Shown here piece by piece: positions 1 through 11,400 of a stretch of 64,000 nucleotides of DNA. Positions within the stretch are counted from its first letter, which is position 1. The number at the start of each line of letters is the position of its first letter. Made by a program: the position numbers and the translations under genes. The stretch comes from Aphanomyces cochlioides. Taxonomy: Eukaryota; Oomycota; Saprolegniomycetes; Saprolegniales; Verrucalvaceae. The notes beneath the pieces were generated by a model. That model made no database searches, was not told the origin of the DNA, and saw only the letters and a program-made list of their open reading frames with translations. The stretch is taken from assembly GCA_019828595.1 (NCBI GenBank), contig JAHQRK010000035.1:62001-126000 (forward strand). The letters run 5' to 3'.

Positions 1-2470
1 GAACAGCAAAATGGAATTTTTGGACGAGTCGAATCGAGCTCTCTCGTTTGAGTTACCCGCAATCGAGTTGGTTCAATGCGCAAAAGAGGCAGGAGTGACC
101 ATGGCCACATTGACCAAGTTTGCATGGGCGGTCACCCTGCGCAAATTCTTGCGACAACGAGATGTTATCATGGGTCAAGTTGTATCGAATCGAAACATCC
201 CGGTCAAAGGAATTGAGAGGTATGCAGATAAGAGCCGTCGTGGACTGACAGTCTGTGTGTAGAATGTTAGGTGCGACCTTAAGTACTGTGCCATGTCGAG
301 TCCAGATCGAAGACTCCACATCACTTGTTTCAATCCTTCAGACCTTGCAGGCGGATCAAAACTCGATGCTGGCCCATTCGCATGCGAGTCTTGTAGACGT
401 AAAGAAGTGGAGTGGGGTTGCTGGCGACAAATTGTTTGACACGCTGTTTGTGTTTCAACAGATGGACTCTGCGCCGACGCGACGTGCAGTCAGGCAACAT
501 ACAGACGTTTTGAATGCGTCCACGCACTACGCGTTCGAACTCGAACTATGTGTTGTAGACTCTAGCGTGTTTGCTAGCGCGTCAATTGACATATCCGTCC
601 TGTCGTCCACCCATGCTCGATTGATTTTGGAAGAGTTCAAATTTACTTTGAGTCAAGTTTGTGCTGTGATGGCGTCTGACGGCACACCTGCGGCGTTGTG
701 GAATTTGTCTCCAGTTCAAGATGAAATGATTCGATCGTCATGCTTCGGTCCAGTGGCATCCGTTCCATACGAATTAGTGCATCACGCGTTTGAAGAGAGG
801 GCCGTGCGAAAGCCTGATTTGGTCGCGGTCGAGTACGAAGACAAGTCCATTACATACGGAGAGATGAATCACCAAGCAACCGTGCTGGCGAGTCGGTTGG
901 TGTCGTTGGGAGTGGGTGTCGGCAGTCGCGTAGCAGTGTTGATGGAACGATGTTTGGAGTTTCCGATTGGCTTGTTGGCCGTGCTCAAAGCTGGTGGTTC
1001 CATGATGCCTCTTGACGCTAGCTTTCCCGTGAATCGATTGAGTTTTATGTTGTCGGACGCGAGCGCGTCAGTGGTGGTGACGACGGAAGAGTATCGTGGT
1101 CAAGTGGAATCTTTGGAGTTGGCAATTCCGGTGGTGTATTTCAGCTCGAGTGAATTGGCGTTGGAGTCGGTGGTACCAAGTATATTGAATGAGGCGACCC
1201 GTCATGACGAGGCATACGTTGTGTACACATCAGGATCGACCGGACGACCCAAAGGTGTACCCGTGCTGCACCAAAGTGTTGTGAATACAATTGCGTTTTC
1301 ATATAAAGAAATGTTTGCTGAAGGGTTAAGAACGGCACAGTTGTTGTCGCTGTCATTTGATGGGTGTCAATTTGAAATCTGGAGTTCTTTGTCGAATGGA
1401 TCAACCATGGTTTTATGTGGTCCAAATATCTCACATGGCCTTGTTTCTGTGCAGAGCATAGTGAGCACTCCAACAGCACTAAGTGTCCTAGATGCCCTGA
1501 AATATCCAAGCTTAAAGTTTGTCGCTGTTGCTGGCGAGCAACTTCCGCTGTCGCTGAAAACTCAATGGGAGCAGCAAGTTGTTCTATTGAACAAATACGG
1601 TCCTTCTGAATGTGCCATTCAAACACACGAGTGCAAGATGGACCCCGATGCGCCTGTCACGATCGGCCATCCCATGCAAAACGTCAACTCGTACATCTTG
1701 GACGAGAACATGCGTCCAGTGCCAGTGGGAGTCGTGGGTGAGATATACCTTGGTGGTATTTGTGTCTCTCCAGGCTACATCAATCTACCCGACCAAACGG
1801 CGGAGCGATTCGTAGACGATCCATTTGTGTCCGGCGGAGGACGCATGTTTCGAACGGGCGACTATGGTCGGTTGCTTCCGAATGGCCACTTTGAGGTGCA
1901 CGGACGAAAGGACAGCCAAGTCAAGTTGAAGGGATATCGTATCGAACTAGAAGAAATTGGCGAGGCCATGATGCGCCACCCACAAGTAACGGCTGCTGCT
2001 GCCATTGTCAAAGACCATACACATCTCGTGGGTTTCTTTACTCCAGCGAATGTGGATGTGGACGAGTTGCGGGAATTGGTGGCGTCGCACTTGCCAGTGT
2101 ATATGGTCCCTGCAGTGTGGATGGGACTCGAATCCATGCCTCAAAACGTGAGTGGCAAGACGGACCGGTTGGCACTGGAAGCCATGGATGTCGTGGTTCA
2201 AGTGGAATCCTTGGAAACAGAGACCGAAGTTCAGTTGGCTACTGTGTGGGCCAAGGTGCTCGAAGTCGACATCCGAGAAATTGGCCGAAACACGTCTTTC
2301 TATTCTTTGGGTGGCGACTCGCTGTCGGTCATCAAGGTAGTGGCAGCTTGCCGTCAAATTGGTCTAACCACTACGGTTTCGCAAATGTTGAAAGAGCCAA
2401 CCCTGTCTCGTGCTGCTCTGCAGTGTGGCTTGGACACGGTGTTCGAGTGGCCAGCTGTCCAGTTGTCTGA
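1..2470 (+). other. NRPS module 1: partial C, A1, T1
   Basis: The window opens in the C-terminal half of a condensation domain; its HHxxxDG motif lies outside. A1 runs about 770-2200. Reading the pocket positions by eye against the phenylalanine-activating domain of gramicidin synthetase gives D-G-F-S-A-A-K-I-Q-K (tentative; no substrate assigned). T1 carries the LGGDSLS carrier motif near 2308-2330, with the serine that would take phosphopantetheine. The stretch 1-1276 recurs at 3095-4345 and 10751-12026 with almost no change. Confidence 0.85.
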
Positions 2471-5400
2471 CCAAGTATTAAGAGACGTGACCCAAGAGTA
2501 CGAGGTCCCTCTGGGTCTAGATGACTATGTGGTATACCCAGTGACACCACTGCAGGGCGGTATGTTGTATTCGACCATGACGAGTCGGTCGGCCTATGTG
2601 TTGCAGCAAACAATCGAGCTCGACACGGACATGACCTTCGATATGGTTGTCGATGGATACCGTCGACTTGCCCAGACACACGAAATTCTTCGAACGACAT
2701 TTGTGTTTCTCGAATCCGGATTGTTTCAAATTATTCGAAGCGACGTGGCTGGCCTCCCTGTCAAGGATGTATTCGTCCGTCGATTGGAAGATTACTTGGA
2801 GGCCGATCTCGCCCGTGGGTTTGAACTTGGAGACTGGTACTTTGCTCGATTGTCCTTGGTCACGGATGAACTTGGCGCTTACGCGGTGCTGACGATTCAC
2901 CACACGCTGTATGATGGATGGTCCTTACCTTTGCTCATGTCCGACTTGGTGGATGCATTGCACGGCAAGTCTATTTCGCCTCGACCAAGTTTCCGAGCTT
3001 TGGTGGATTACATCCAAGCACAAGACGAGGAGAAGACACGCGCATTCTGGTCTACGACGTTGTCCGGAGCTATGCCATCGTTGATAGCACCTGGGAACAG
3101 CAAAATGGAATTTTTGGACGAGTCGAATCGAGCTCTCTCGTTTGAGTTACCCGCAATCGAGTTGGTTCAATGCGCAAAAGAGGCAGGAGTGACCATGGCC
3201 ACATTGACCAAGTTTGCATGGGCGGTCACCCTGCGCAAATTCTTGCGACAACGAGATGTTATCATGGGTCAAGTTGTATCGAATCGAAACATCCCGGTCA
3301 AAGGAATTGAGAGGTATGCAGATAAGAGCCGTCGTGGACTGACAGTCTGTGTGTAGAATGTTAGGTGCGACCTTAAGTACTGTGCCATGTCGAGTCCAGA
3401 TCGAAGACTCCACATCACTTGTTTCAATCCTTCAGACCTTGCAGGCGGATCAAAACTCGATGCTGGCCCATTCGCATGCGAGTCTTGTAGACGTAAAGAA
3501 GTGGAGTGGGGTTGCTGGCGACAAATTGTTTGACACGCTGTTTGTGTTTCAACAGATGGACTCTGCGCCGACGCGACGTGCAGTCAGGCAACATACAGAC
3601 GTTTTGAATGCGTCCACGCACTACGCGTTCGAACTCGAACTATGTGTTGTAGACTCTAGCGTGTTTGCTAGCGCGTCAATTGACATATCCGTCCTGTCGT
3701 CCACCCATGCTCGATTGATTTTGGAAGAGTTCAAATTTACTTTGAGTCAAGTTTGTGCTGTGATGGCGTCTGACGGCACACCTGCGGCGTTGTGGAATTT
3801 GTCTCCAGTTCAAGATGAAATGATTCGATCGTCATGCTTCGGTCCAGTGGCATCCGTTCCATACGAATTAGTGCATCACGCGTTTGAAGAGAGGGCCGTG
3901 CGAAAGCCTGATTTGGTCGCGGTCGAGTACGAAGACAAGTCCATTACATACGGAGAGATGAATCACCAAGCAACCGTGCTGGCGAGTCGGTTGGTGTCGT
4001 TGGGAGTGGGTGTCGGCAGTCGCGTAGCAGTGTTGATGGAACGATGTTTGGAGTTTCCGATTGGCTTGTTGGCCGTGCTCAAAGCTGGTGGTTCCATGAT
4101 GCCTCTTGACGCTAGCTTTCCCGTGAATCGATTGAGTTTTATGTTGTCGGACGCGAGCGCGTCAGTGGTGGTGACGACGGAAGAGTATCGTGGTCAAGTG
4201 GAATCTTTGGAGTTGGCAATTCCGGTGGTGTATTTCAGCTCGAGTGAATTGGCGTTGGAGTCGGTGGTACCAAGTATATTGAATGAGGCGACCCGTCATG
4301 ACGAGGCATACGTTGTGTACACTTCGGGATCGACCGGACGACCCAAGGGCGTTCCGGTGCTGCATGGAGGAGCTGTCAATTGTATTGAAGTTTGCGAATT
4401 TGATTATCTTATTACTGAAGGTAGTCGCGTTTTGCAATTTGGGTCGACTGTGAGTGATGTATTTCACTGGGAACTCTGGAAAGCTGTCAGTCGTGGCGCT
4501 ACGCTTGTGCTTCGCTCTGAAAGCATCTTTGATGCATTATCGACGGTAGATGCAATTACTTGCACTGCCACAGGGTTGAGCTTGATTGGATCACCTGTGC
4601 AATATCCTATGCTGAAATTTGTTGCTGTTGGCGGTGAAGCGCTACCAGCCTCAATAAAGGATCTGTGGTCTCAACATGTTGTCTTGACGAATTGTTATGG
4701 TCCCTCGGAGTGCGCCATTCAAACACACGAGTGCAAGATGGACCCCGATGCGCCTGTCACGATCGGCCATCCCATGCAAAACGTCAACTCGTACATCTTG
4801 GACGAGAACATGCGTCCAGTGCCAGTGGGAGTCGTGGGTGAGATATATCTTGGTGGTATTTGTGTCTCTCCAGGCTACATCAATCTACCCGACCAAACGG
4901 CGGAGCGATTCGTAGACGATCCATTTGTGTCCGGCGGAGGACGCATGTTTCGAACGGGCGACTATGGTCGGTTGCTTCCGAATGGCCACTTTGAGGTGCA
5001 CGGACGAAAGGACAGCCAAGTCAAGTTGAAGGGATATCGTATCGAACTGGAAGAAATTGGCGAGGCCATGATGCGCCACCCACAAGTAACGGCTGCAGCT
5101 GCCATTGTCAAAGACCATACACATCTCGTGGGTTTCTTTACTCCAGCGAATGTGGATGTGGACGAGTTGCGGGAATTGGTGGCGTCGCACTTGCCAGTGT
5201 ATATGGTCCCTGCAGTGTGGATGGGACTCGAATCCATGCCTCAAAACGTGAGTGGCAAGACGGACCGGTTGGCACTGGAAGCCATGAATGTCGTGGTTCA
5301 AGTGGAGTCGTTGCAGACAGAGGCAGAGAAGCGGATGGCAGAAGTGTGGGCTCAAGTTCTTGCAGTTGATATTTCACAGATTGGTCCGTCGACTTCCTTT

Positions 5401-8400
5401 TTTGCTCTTGGAGGAGATTCTATCTCTGCTATTCGTCTTGTTGCCAAAGCAAAACACGTCGGGTTCAAACTCACGAGTGCTTTGGTTATGAAGAAAGCGA
5501 GTCTCGCGAGCATGGTTCGTGTGGCAAAACATGAAGAAGTTGTGCTTGCTGTAATTTCAGATGACATCCATGGTGAGGTCCCATTGACACCAATTCAATA
5601 CGCCATGTTCGAGCATCCATGGAAAAACATCAACTACTGGAATTTGTCGATGACGTTGAAGCCTCGTAATTCTCTTGACCAAGCCAAGCTTGAAGACGCG
5701 GTTTCTGCTTTAATCGAGCACCATGACGTGCTTCGAACACGATTTTATCATGGCATGGACAAAGGTTGGCACCAAATGATTCTACCAAAAGCCAACAGTG
5801 GCCCGCTGAATGTGCGTTTCGTTCACGTTGATTTCGATGACTTACGCTCGGCAATTCTTGACGTGGAACAGTCGTTGAGTTTGACCGACGGACCGATTTA
5901 TGCCGTTAACAGTGTTTCTTACTCCAGAAAACGAACAGTACTTGCAATTTACTGCTCATCATGCAGTAATGGATCTCGTGTCATGGCGAATTCTTGTTGA
6001 CGATTTAGAGAGTCTATTGTGTGGGAAGCAACTAGATGCAAAATCGATGTCCTTCAAGGCATGGTCCGAGCTACTGACTGCAAAAGCACTTGACTGGGAT
6101 GGCTCTGCATGGGATGAGTACATGTGTGATGACGTGGAACCCCCTTCTCATTCGAGGTATGCACTCCTATGTTTCCACAACTGTGAATATCTTTGTAGCC
6201 CTCCTACACACACAATTCGCTCATCTGCAGTTTTGGACGAGAGCACGACAAATAAATTGGATCTTGCCAATACAAAATATGGGACGAATGTGCAAGAAGT
6301 AGCACTCGCTGCGCTGACAGAAGCGCTGGCTGAGCTACGGTCCAACAGGAGTGGATCAAAGTTTGCAGTCATGCTTGAAAGTCACGGTCGTGAGCCGTGG
6401 GCTGGTGATATCGATATCACGAGTACTGTCGGATGGTTTACGTGTGAATACCCCGTAATGTTTACTCCCACGAGCGAGATAGGCGATATGCTGCTCCAAG
6501 TGAAGCAAAAACTCCGGTCAGTGCCCCACAAAGGATTGTCCTATGGTGCGATCAAATATTTGGTTCCTTTATCAGAATCAACAAAAAAGATCAAAACCCA
6601 TCGACATCACAATATTTCGTTCAACTACACTGGTCGCTTCCAAGAAATCAATGCCGAAGAAGGATATTTCAAAATTGCAAATGACATTTCTGTACCGCAG
6701 TTCGCCGACGACGAAGCACCTCTGTCACCTGGAAACCTCTTGTTGTCTCATGAAAGTGGCCAGCTAGTTTTAATGGCCGCGATGGCAGATTGGCAATTTT
6801 CATCGTCAGAATTGGAGACGTGGATGGATCTGTGGATCACTTGGATGCATCGTATTGTCGACCATTGTTTGGATCCATCAACAATTGGAGGTCGGACTCT
6901 GTACGATTTACCTCTTCTTGGTTCCATGTCTGTCGTGAAAGATGTTGAGACTGAACTGCTCGAAACACTCCATCTGCGACCAAGCGATGTGGAGGATATT
7001 TACCCTGTGACACCGCTGCAGTCAGGCTTCCTGTGGGCTATGTTGCAAGACCCTTCCGAGTACGTATTGCAATCGGCTATTGATATTCGAGGGGATTTTG
7101 ACTTCGTTCGATTTAAATCTTGCTGGCAAGAATTGACACTACAAACCGATATATTGCGCACAGTGTTTGTGTCGACCACTCATGGCATTTTCCAGGCAGT
7201 GACGAAAGACGATTTGACCGAGTGTCAAATGCTCGACGAGGTTTGGTCGTTTGAAACGTTAGAAGAGAATTCAGAAAGCTATTTCTCTTTGGATCGCCAA
7301 CGGGGTTTCTCGCTTGCGAGTCGATCATTTCAAAGGTTCTGCGGTGTTCGAGTATCAGGTACGGATTTTCTCTTTGCAGACGGGAGTGATCATGTTCGTA
7401 GACGGCAGGCTACGTATCTTTTGGACGAGTCATCATTCTGTGTCGGACGGATGGTCGTCTCCAATCCTTCTGAGTAATTTTATGTCGTTATGCTACGGCG
7501 AGAAATTGCAGACTCAGCACGTACCATTTAAAAATCACATCGAGTGGATGGTCGCACAAGATACAGAAACTAGCAAATTGTTCTGGAGAGACACTATGAG
7601 ACACGTGGACGAAACAGCCCCTCTGTTACTTCCTAAGCCGATGGATCTCAGTAAATCTTCTGCCAAATACTCCACGTTTAGAAATGTCGTACATTTACCC
7701 CAAATGAGAGAAGTGTGCAAATCACTTGGCACGACCCCGAGCACGGTATTTCGCGCGGCTTGGGCTCTGGTCTTACAGCAATATACTCGACGCGAGTATG
7801 TGAAATTTGGGTCTGTTGTTTCAGGACGAGACTCCGACGTTGAAGGAATCGACAGGTACAATTTATTCATTTCTCAATATTTATATAAGTTTCTTGTAGA
7901 ATGATTGGGGCCACCATCAACACAATTCCAATACTAGTGCATGTTCCACCAACATCTGATGTGGCACAGATCATTTCTAGTGTGCATGACTACTCGGTTA
8001 ACTTAGTCCACCACGGTCATTGCAGCATTTTGGACATCAAAGCTTGGGCAGATGTGAAAACATCTCATGATCTGTTTGAGACTATTATGGTCTATGAAAA
8101 CTATCCTAGCGTCGATTCTCCCCAGTCGAATCCCGCCCATTTTCCATGGATTTCATAGGAAGGGACGAGTACACTGATGCAAAGCTATCCATTGCAATTA
8201 TACCCACGGAAGAAAATTTCGATGTTCACATCTCCTACAAAAATAGAGTGATATGTTCAAGTACCGTTCAGATGCTCGCAGCACGGTTCATCGATGTAAC
8301 AGCGAAGATGGCATCTTTAGATTGGATGTCTTCAGGTGTGTCTGATCTCGACAAGCCTCAGGAATACGAGTCATCCGTTATCGTATCGAGCTCGTATGGA

Positions 8401-11400
8401 CCTACAGCTCCATTGCCATATGAATTATTACATCAAGCGTTTGAAGAGAGGGCCGTGCGAAAGCCTGATTTGGTCGCGGTCGAGTACGAAGACAAGTCCA
8501 TTACATACGGAGAGATGAATCACCAAGCAACCGTGCTGGCGAGTCGGTTGGTGTCGTTGGGAGTGGGTGTCGGCAGTCGCGTAGCAGTGTTGATGGAACG
8601 ATGTTTGGAGTTTCCGATTGGCTTGTTGGCCGTGCTCAAAGCTGGTGGTTCCATGATGCCTCTTGACGCTAGCTTTCCCGTGAATCGATTGAGTTTTATG
8701 TTGTCGGACGCGAGCGCGTCAGTGGTGGTGACGACGGAAGAGTATCGTGGTCAAGTGGAATCTTTGGAGTTGGCAATTCCGGTGGTGTATTTCAGCTCGA
8801 GTGAATTGGCGTTGGAGTCGGTGGTACCAAGTATATTGAATGAGGCGACCCGTCATGACGAGGCATACGTTGTGTACACTTCGGGATCGACCGGACGACC
8901 CAAAGGTGTACCCGTGCTGCACCAAAGTGCCGTGAATTCGACAGCAAATTCAGGACGGACAATGTTTTCCGAGGGAGCAAAAGTTGCTCAGTTTTTGGCG
9001 ATAGCATTCGATACTTGTCAGCTGGAAATTTGGTGTTCACTATCCTACGGAGCAAGATTATTCCTACGCGGTGTATCTGCCTCAGATACTTTGAGGTCTG
9101 TTGAGTGTTTAGTTTGCACCTCAACAGCATTAAGTCTTTTGGACCATCCAACATCCTACAGAAATCTAAAGCATGTGGCTGTCGGAGGAGAACATTTACC
9201 AGCCTCATTAAAAGATCTGTGGTCTCAGCATGTTGTCTTGACGAACTGCTATGGCCCTTCTGAATGTGCCATTCAAACACATGAGTGCAAGATGGACCCC
9301 GATGCGCCTGTCACGATCGGCCATCCCATGCAAAACGTCAACTCGTACATCTTGGACGAGAACATGCGTCCAGTGCCAGTGGGAGTCGTGGGTGAGATAT
9401 ACCTTGGTGGTATTTGTGTCTCTCCAGGCTACATCAATCTACCCGACCAAACGGCGGAGCGATTCGTAGGCGATCCATTTGTGTCCGGCGGAGGACGCAT
9501 GTTTCGAACGGGCGACTATGGTCGGTTGCTTCCGAATGGCCACTTTGAGGTGCACGGACGAAAGGACAGCCAAGTCAAGTTGAAGGGATATCGTATCGAA
9601 CTGGAAGAAATTGGCGAGGCCATGATGCGCCACCCACAAGTAACGGCTGCTGCTGCCATTGTCAAAGACCATACACATCTCGTGGGTTTCTTTACTCCAG
9701 CGAATGTGGATGTGGACGAGTTGCGGGAATTGGTGGCGTCGCACTTGCCAGTGTATATGGTCCCTGCAGTGTGGATGGGACTCGAATCCATGCCTCAAAA
9801 CGTGAGTGGCAAGACGGACCGGTTGGCACTGGAAGCCATGGATGTCGTGGTTCAAGTGGAATCCTTGGAAACAGAGACCGAAGTTCAGTTGGCTACTGTG
9901 TGGGGGCCAAGGTGCTCGAAGTCGACATCCGAGAAATTGGCCGAAACACGTCTTTCTATTCTTTGGGTGGCGACTCGCTGTCGGTCATCAAGGTAGTGGC
10001 AGCTTGCCGTCAAATTGGTCTAACCACTACGGTTTCGCAAATGTTGAAAGAGCCAACCCTGTCTCGTGCTGCTCTGCAGTGTGGCTTGGACACGGTGTTC
10101 GAGTGGCCAGCTGTCCAGTTGTCTGACCAAGTATTAAGAGACGTGACCCAAGAGTACGAGGTCCCTCTGGGTCTAGATGACTATGTGGTATACCCAGTGA
10201 CACCACTGCAGGGCGGTATGTTGTATTCGACCATGACGAGTCGGTCGGCCTATGTGTTGCAGCAAACAATCGAGCTCGACACGGACATGACCTTCGATAT
10301 GGTTGTCGATGGATACCGTCGACTTGCCCAGACACACGAAATTCTTCGAACGACATTTGTGTCTCTCGAATCCGGATTGTTTCAAATTATTCGAAGCGAC
10401 GTGGCTGGCCTCCCTGTCAAGGATGTATTCGTCCGTCGATTGGAAGATTACTTGGAGGCCGATCTCGCCCGTGGGTTTGAACTTGGAGACTGGTACTTTG
10501 CTCGATTGTCCTTGGTCACGGATGAACTTGGCGCTTACGCGGTGCTGACGATTCACCACACGCTGTATGATGGATGGTCCTTACCTTTGCTCATGTCCGA
10601 CTTGGTGGATGCATTGCACGGCAAGTCTATTTCGCCTCGACCAAGTTTCCGAGCTTTGGTGGATTACATCCAAGCACAAGACGAGGAGAAGACACGCGCA
10701 TTCTGGTCTACGACGTTGTCCGGAGCTATGCCATCGTTGATAGCACCTGGGAACAGCAAAATGGAATTTTTGGACGAGTCGAATCGAGCTCTCTCGTTTG
10801 AGTTACCCGCAATCGAGTTGGTTCAATGCGCAAAAGAGGCAGGAGTGACCATGGCCACATTGACCAAGTTTGCATGGGCGGTCACCCTGCGCAAATTCTT
10901 GCGACAACGAGATGTTATCATGGGTCAAGTTGTATCGAATCGAAACATCCCGGTCAAAGGAATTGAGAGGTATGCAGATAAGAGCCGTCGTGGACTGACA
11001 GTCTGTGTGTAGAATGTTAGGTGCGACCTTAAGTACTGTGCCATGTCGAGTCCAGATCGAAGACTCCACATCACTTGTTTCAATCCTTCAGACCTTGCAG
11101 GCGGATCAAAACTCGATGCTGGCCCATTCGCATGCGAGTCTTGTAGACGTAAAGAAGTGGAGTGGGGTTGCTGGCGACAAATTGTTTGACACGCTGTTTG
11201 TGTTTCAACAGATGGACTCTGCGCCGACGCGACGTGCAGTCAGGCAACATACAGACGTTTTGAATGCGTCCACGCACTACGCGTTCGAACTCGAACTATG
11301 TGTTGTAGACTCTAGCGTGTTTGCTAGCGCGTCAATTGACATATCCGTCCTGTCGTCCACCCATGCTCGATTGATTTTGGAAGAGTTCAAATTTACTTTG

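Larger units (their letters stand above)
2471..6900 (+). other. NRPS module 2: C2, A2, T2, E
   Basis: C2 has HHTLYDGWS near 2898-2924. The A2 pocket, read by eye, is D-V-W-C-A-G-C-I-Q-K (tentative). T2 has LGGDSIS near 5408. An epimerization domain follows (about 5570-6880) with HHAVMDLVSW (near 5957), the E-type pattern ESHGREPW, STVGWFTCEYPV and FNYTGRF. It should convert the residue loaded on T2 to the D form, so C3 is expected to be a D-to-L condensation domain. A reading-frame shift at about 5905-5912 falls inside E. Confidence 0.85.
6901..10130 (+). other. NRPS module 3: C3, A3, T3
   Basis: C3 is clearly different in sequence from C2 and C4 but has the active motif SHHSVSDGW near 7431-7454. 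It needs two introns (7359-7401 and 7856-7899) to read through. The A3 pocket, read by eye, is D-T-L-C-A-G-C-I-Q-K (tentative). The flanks of A3 return to the near-identical sequence shared by the other modules. T3 has LGGDSLS near 9964. Frameshifts occur near 8146-8158 and 9901-9906. Confidence 0.82.

Noticed and set aside
1141..5567. Minus-strand and out-of-phase frames of 60-160 codons within the NRPS
   Set aside because: They recur wherever the NRPS repeats and have no domains; they are shadows of the plus-strand codons.
8125..8162. 38-bp intron as the certain explanation of the C3/A3 frame change
   Set aside because: The donor GTCGAA is unlike the other introns and splicing would shorten the linker by about 12 residues compared with the other modules; a one-base shift fits better.
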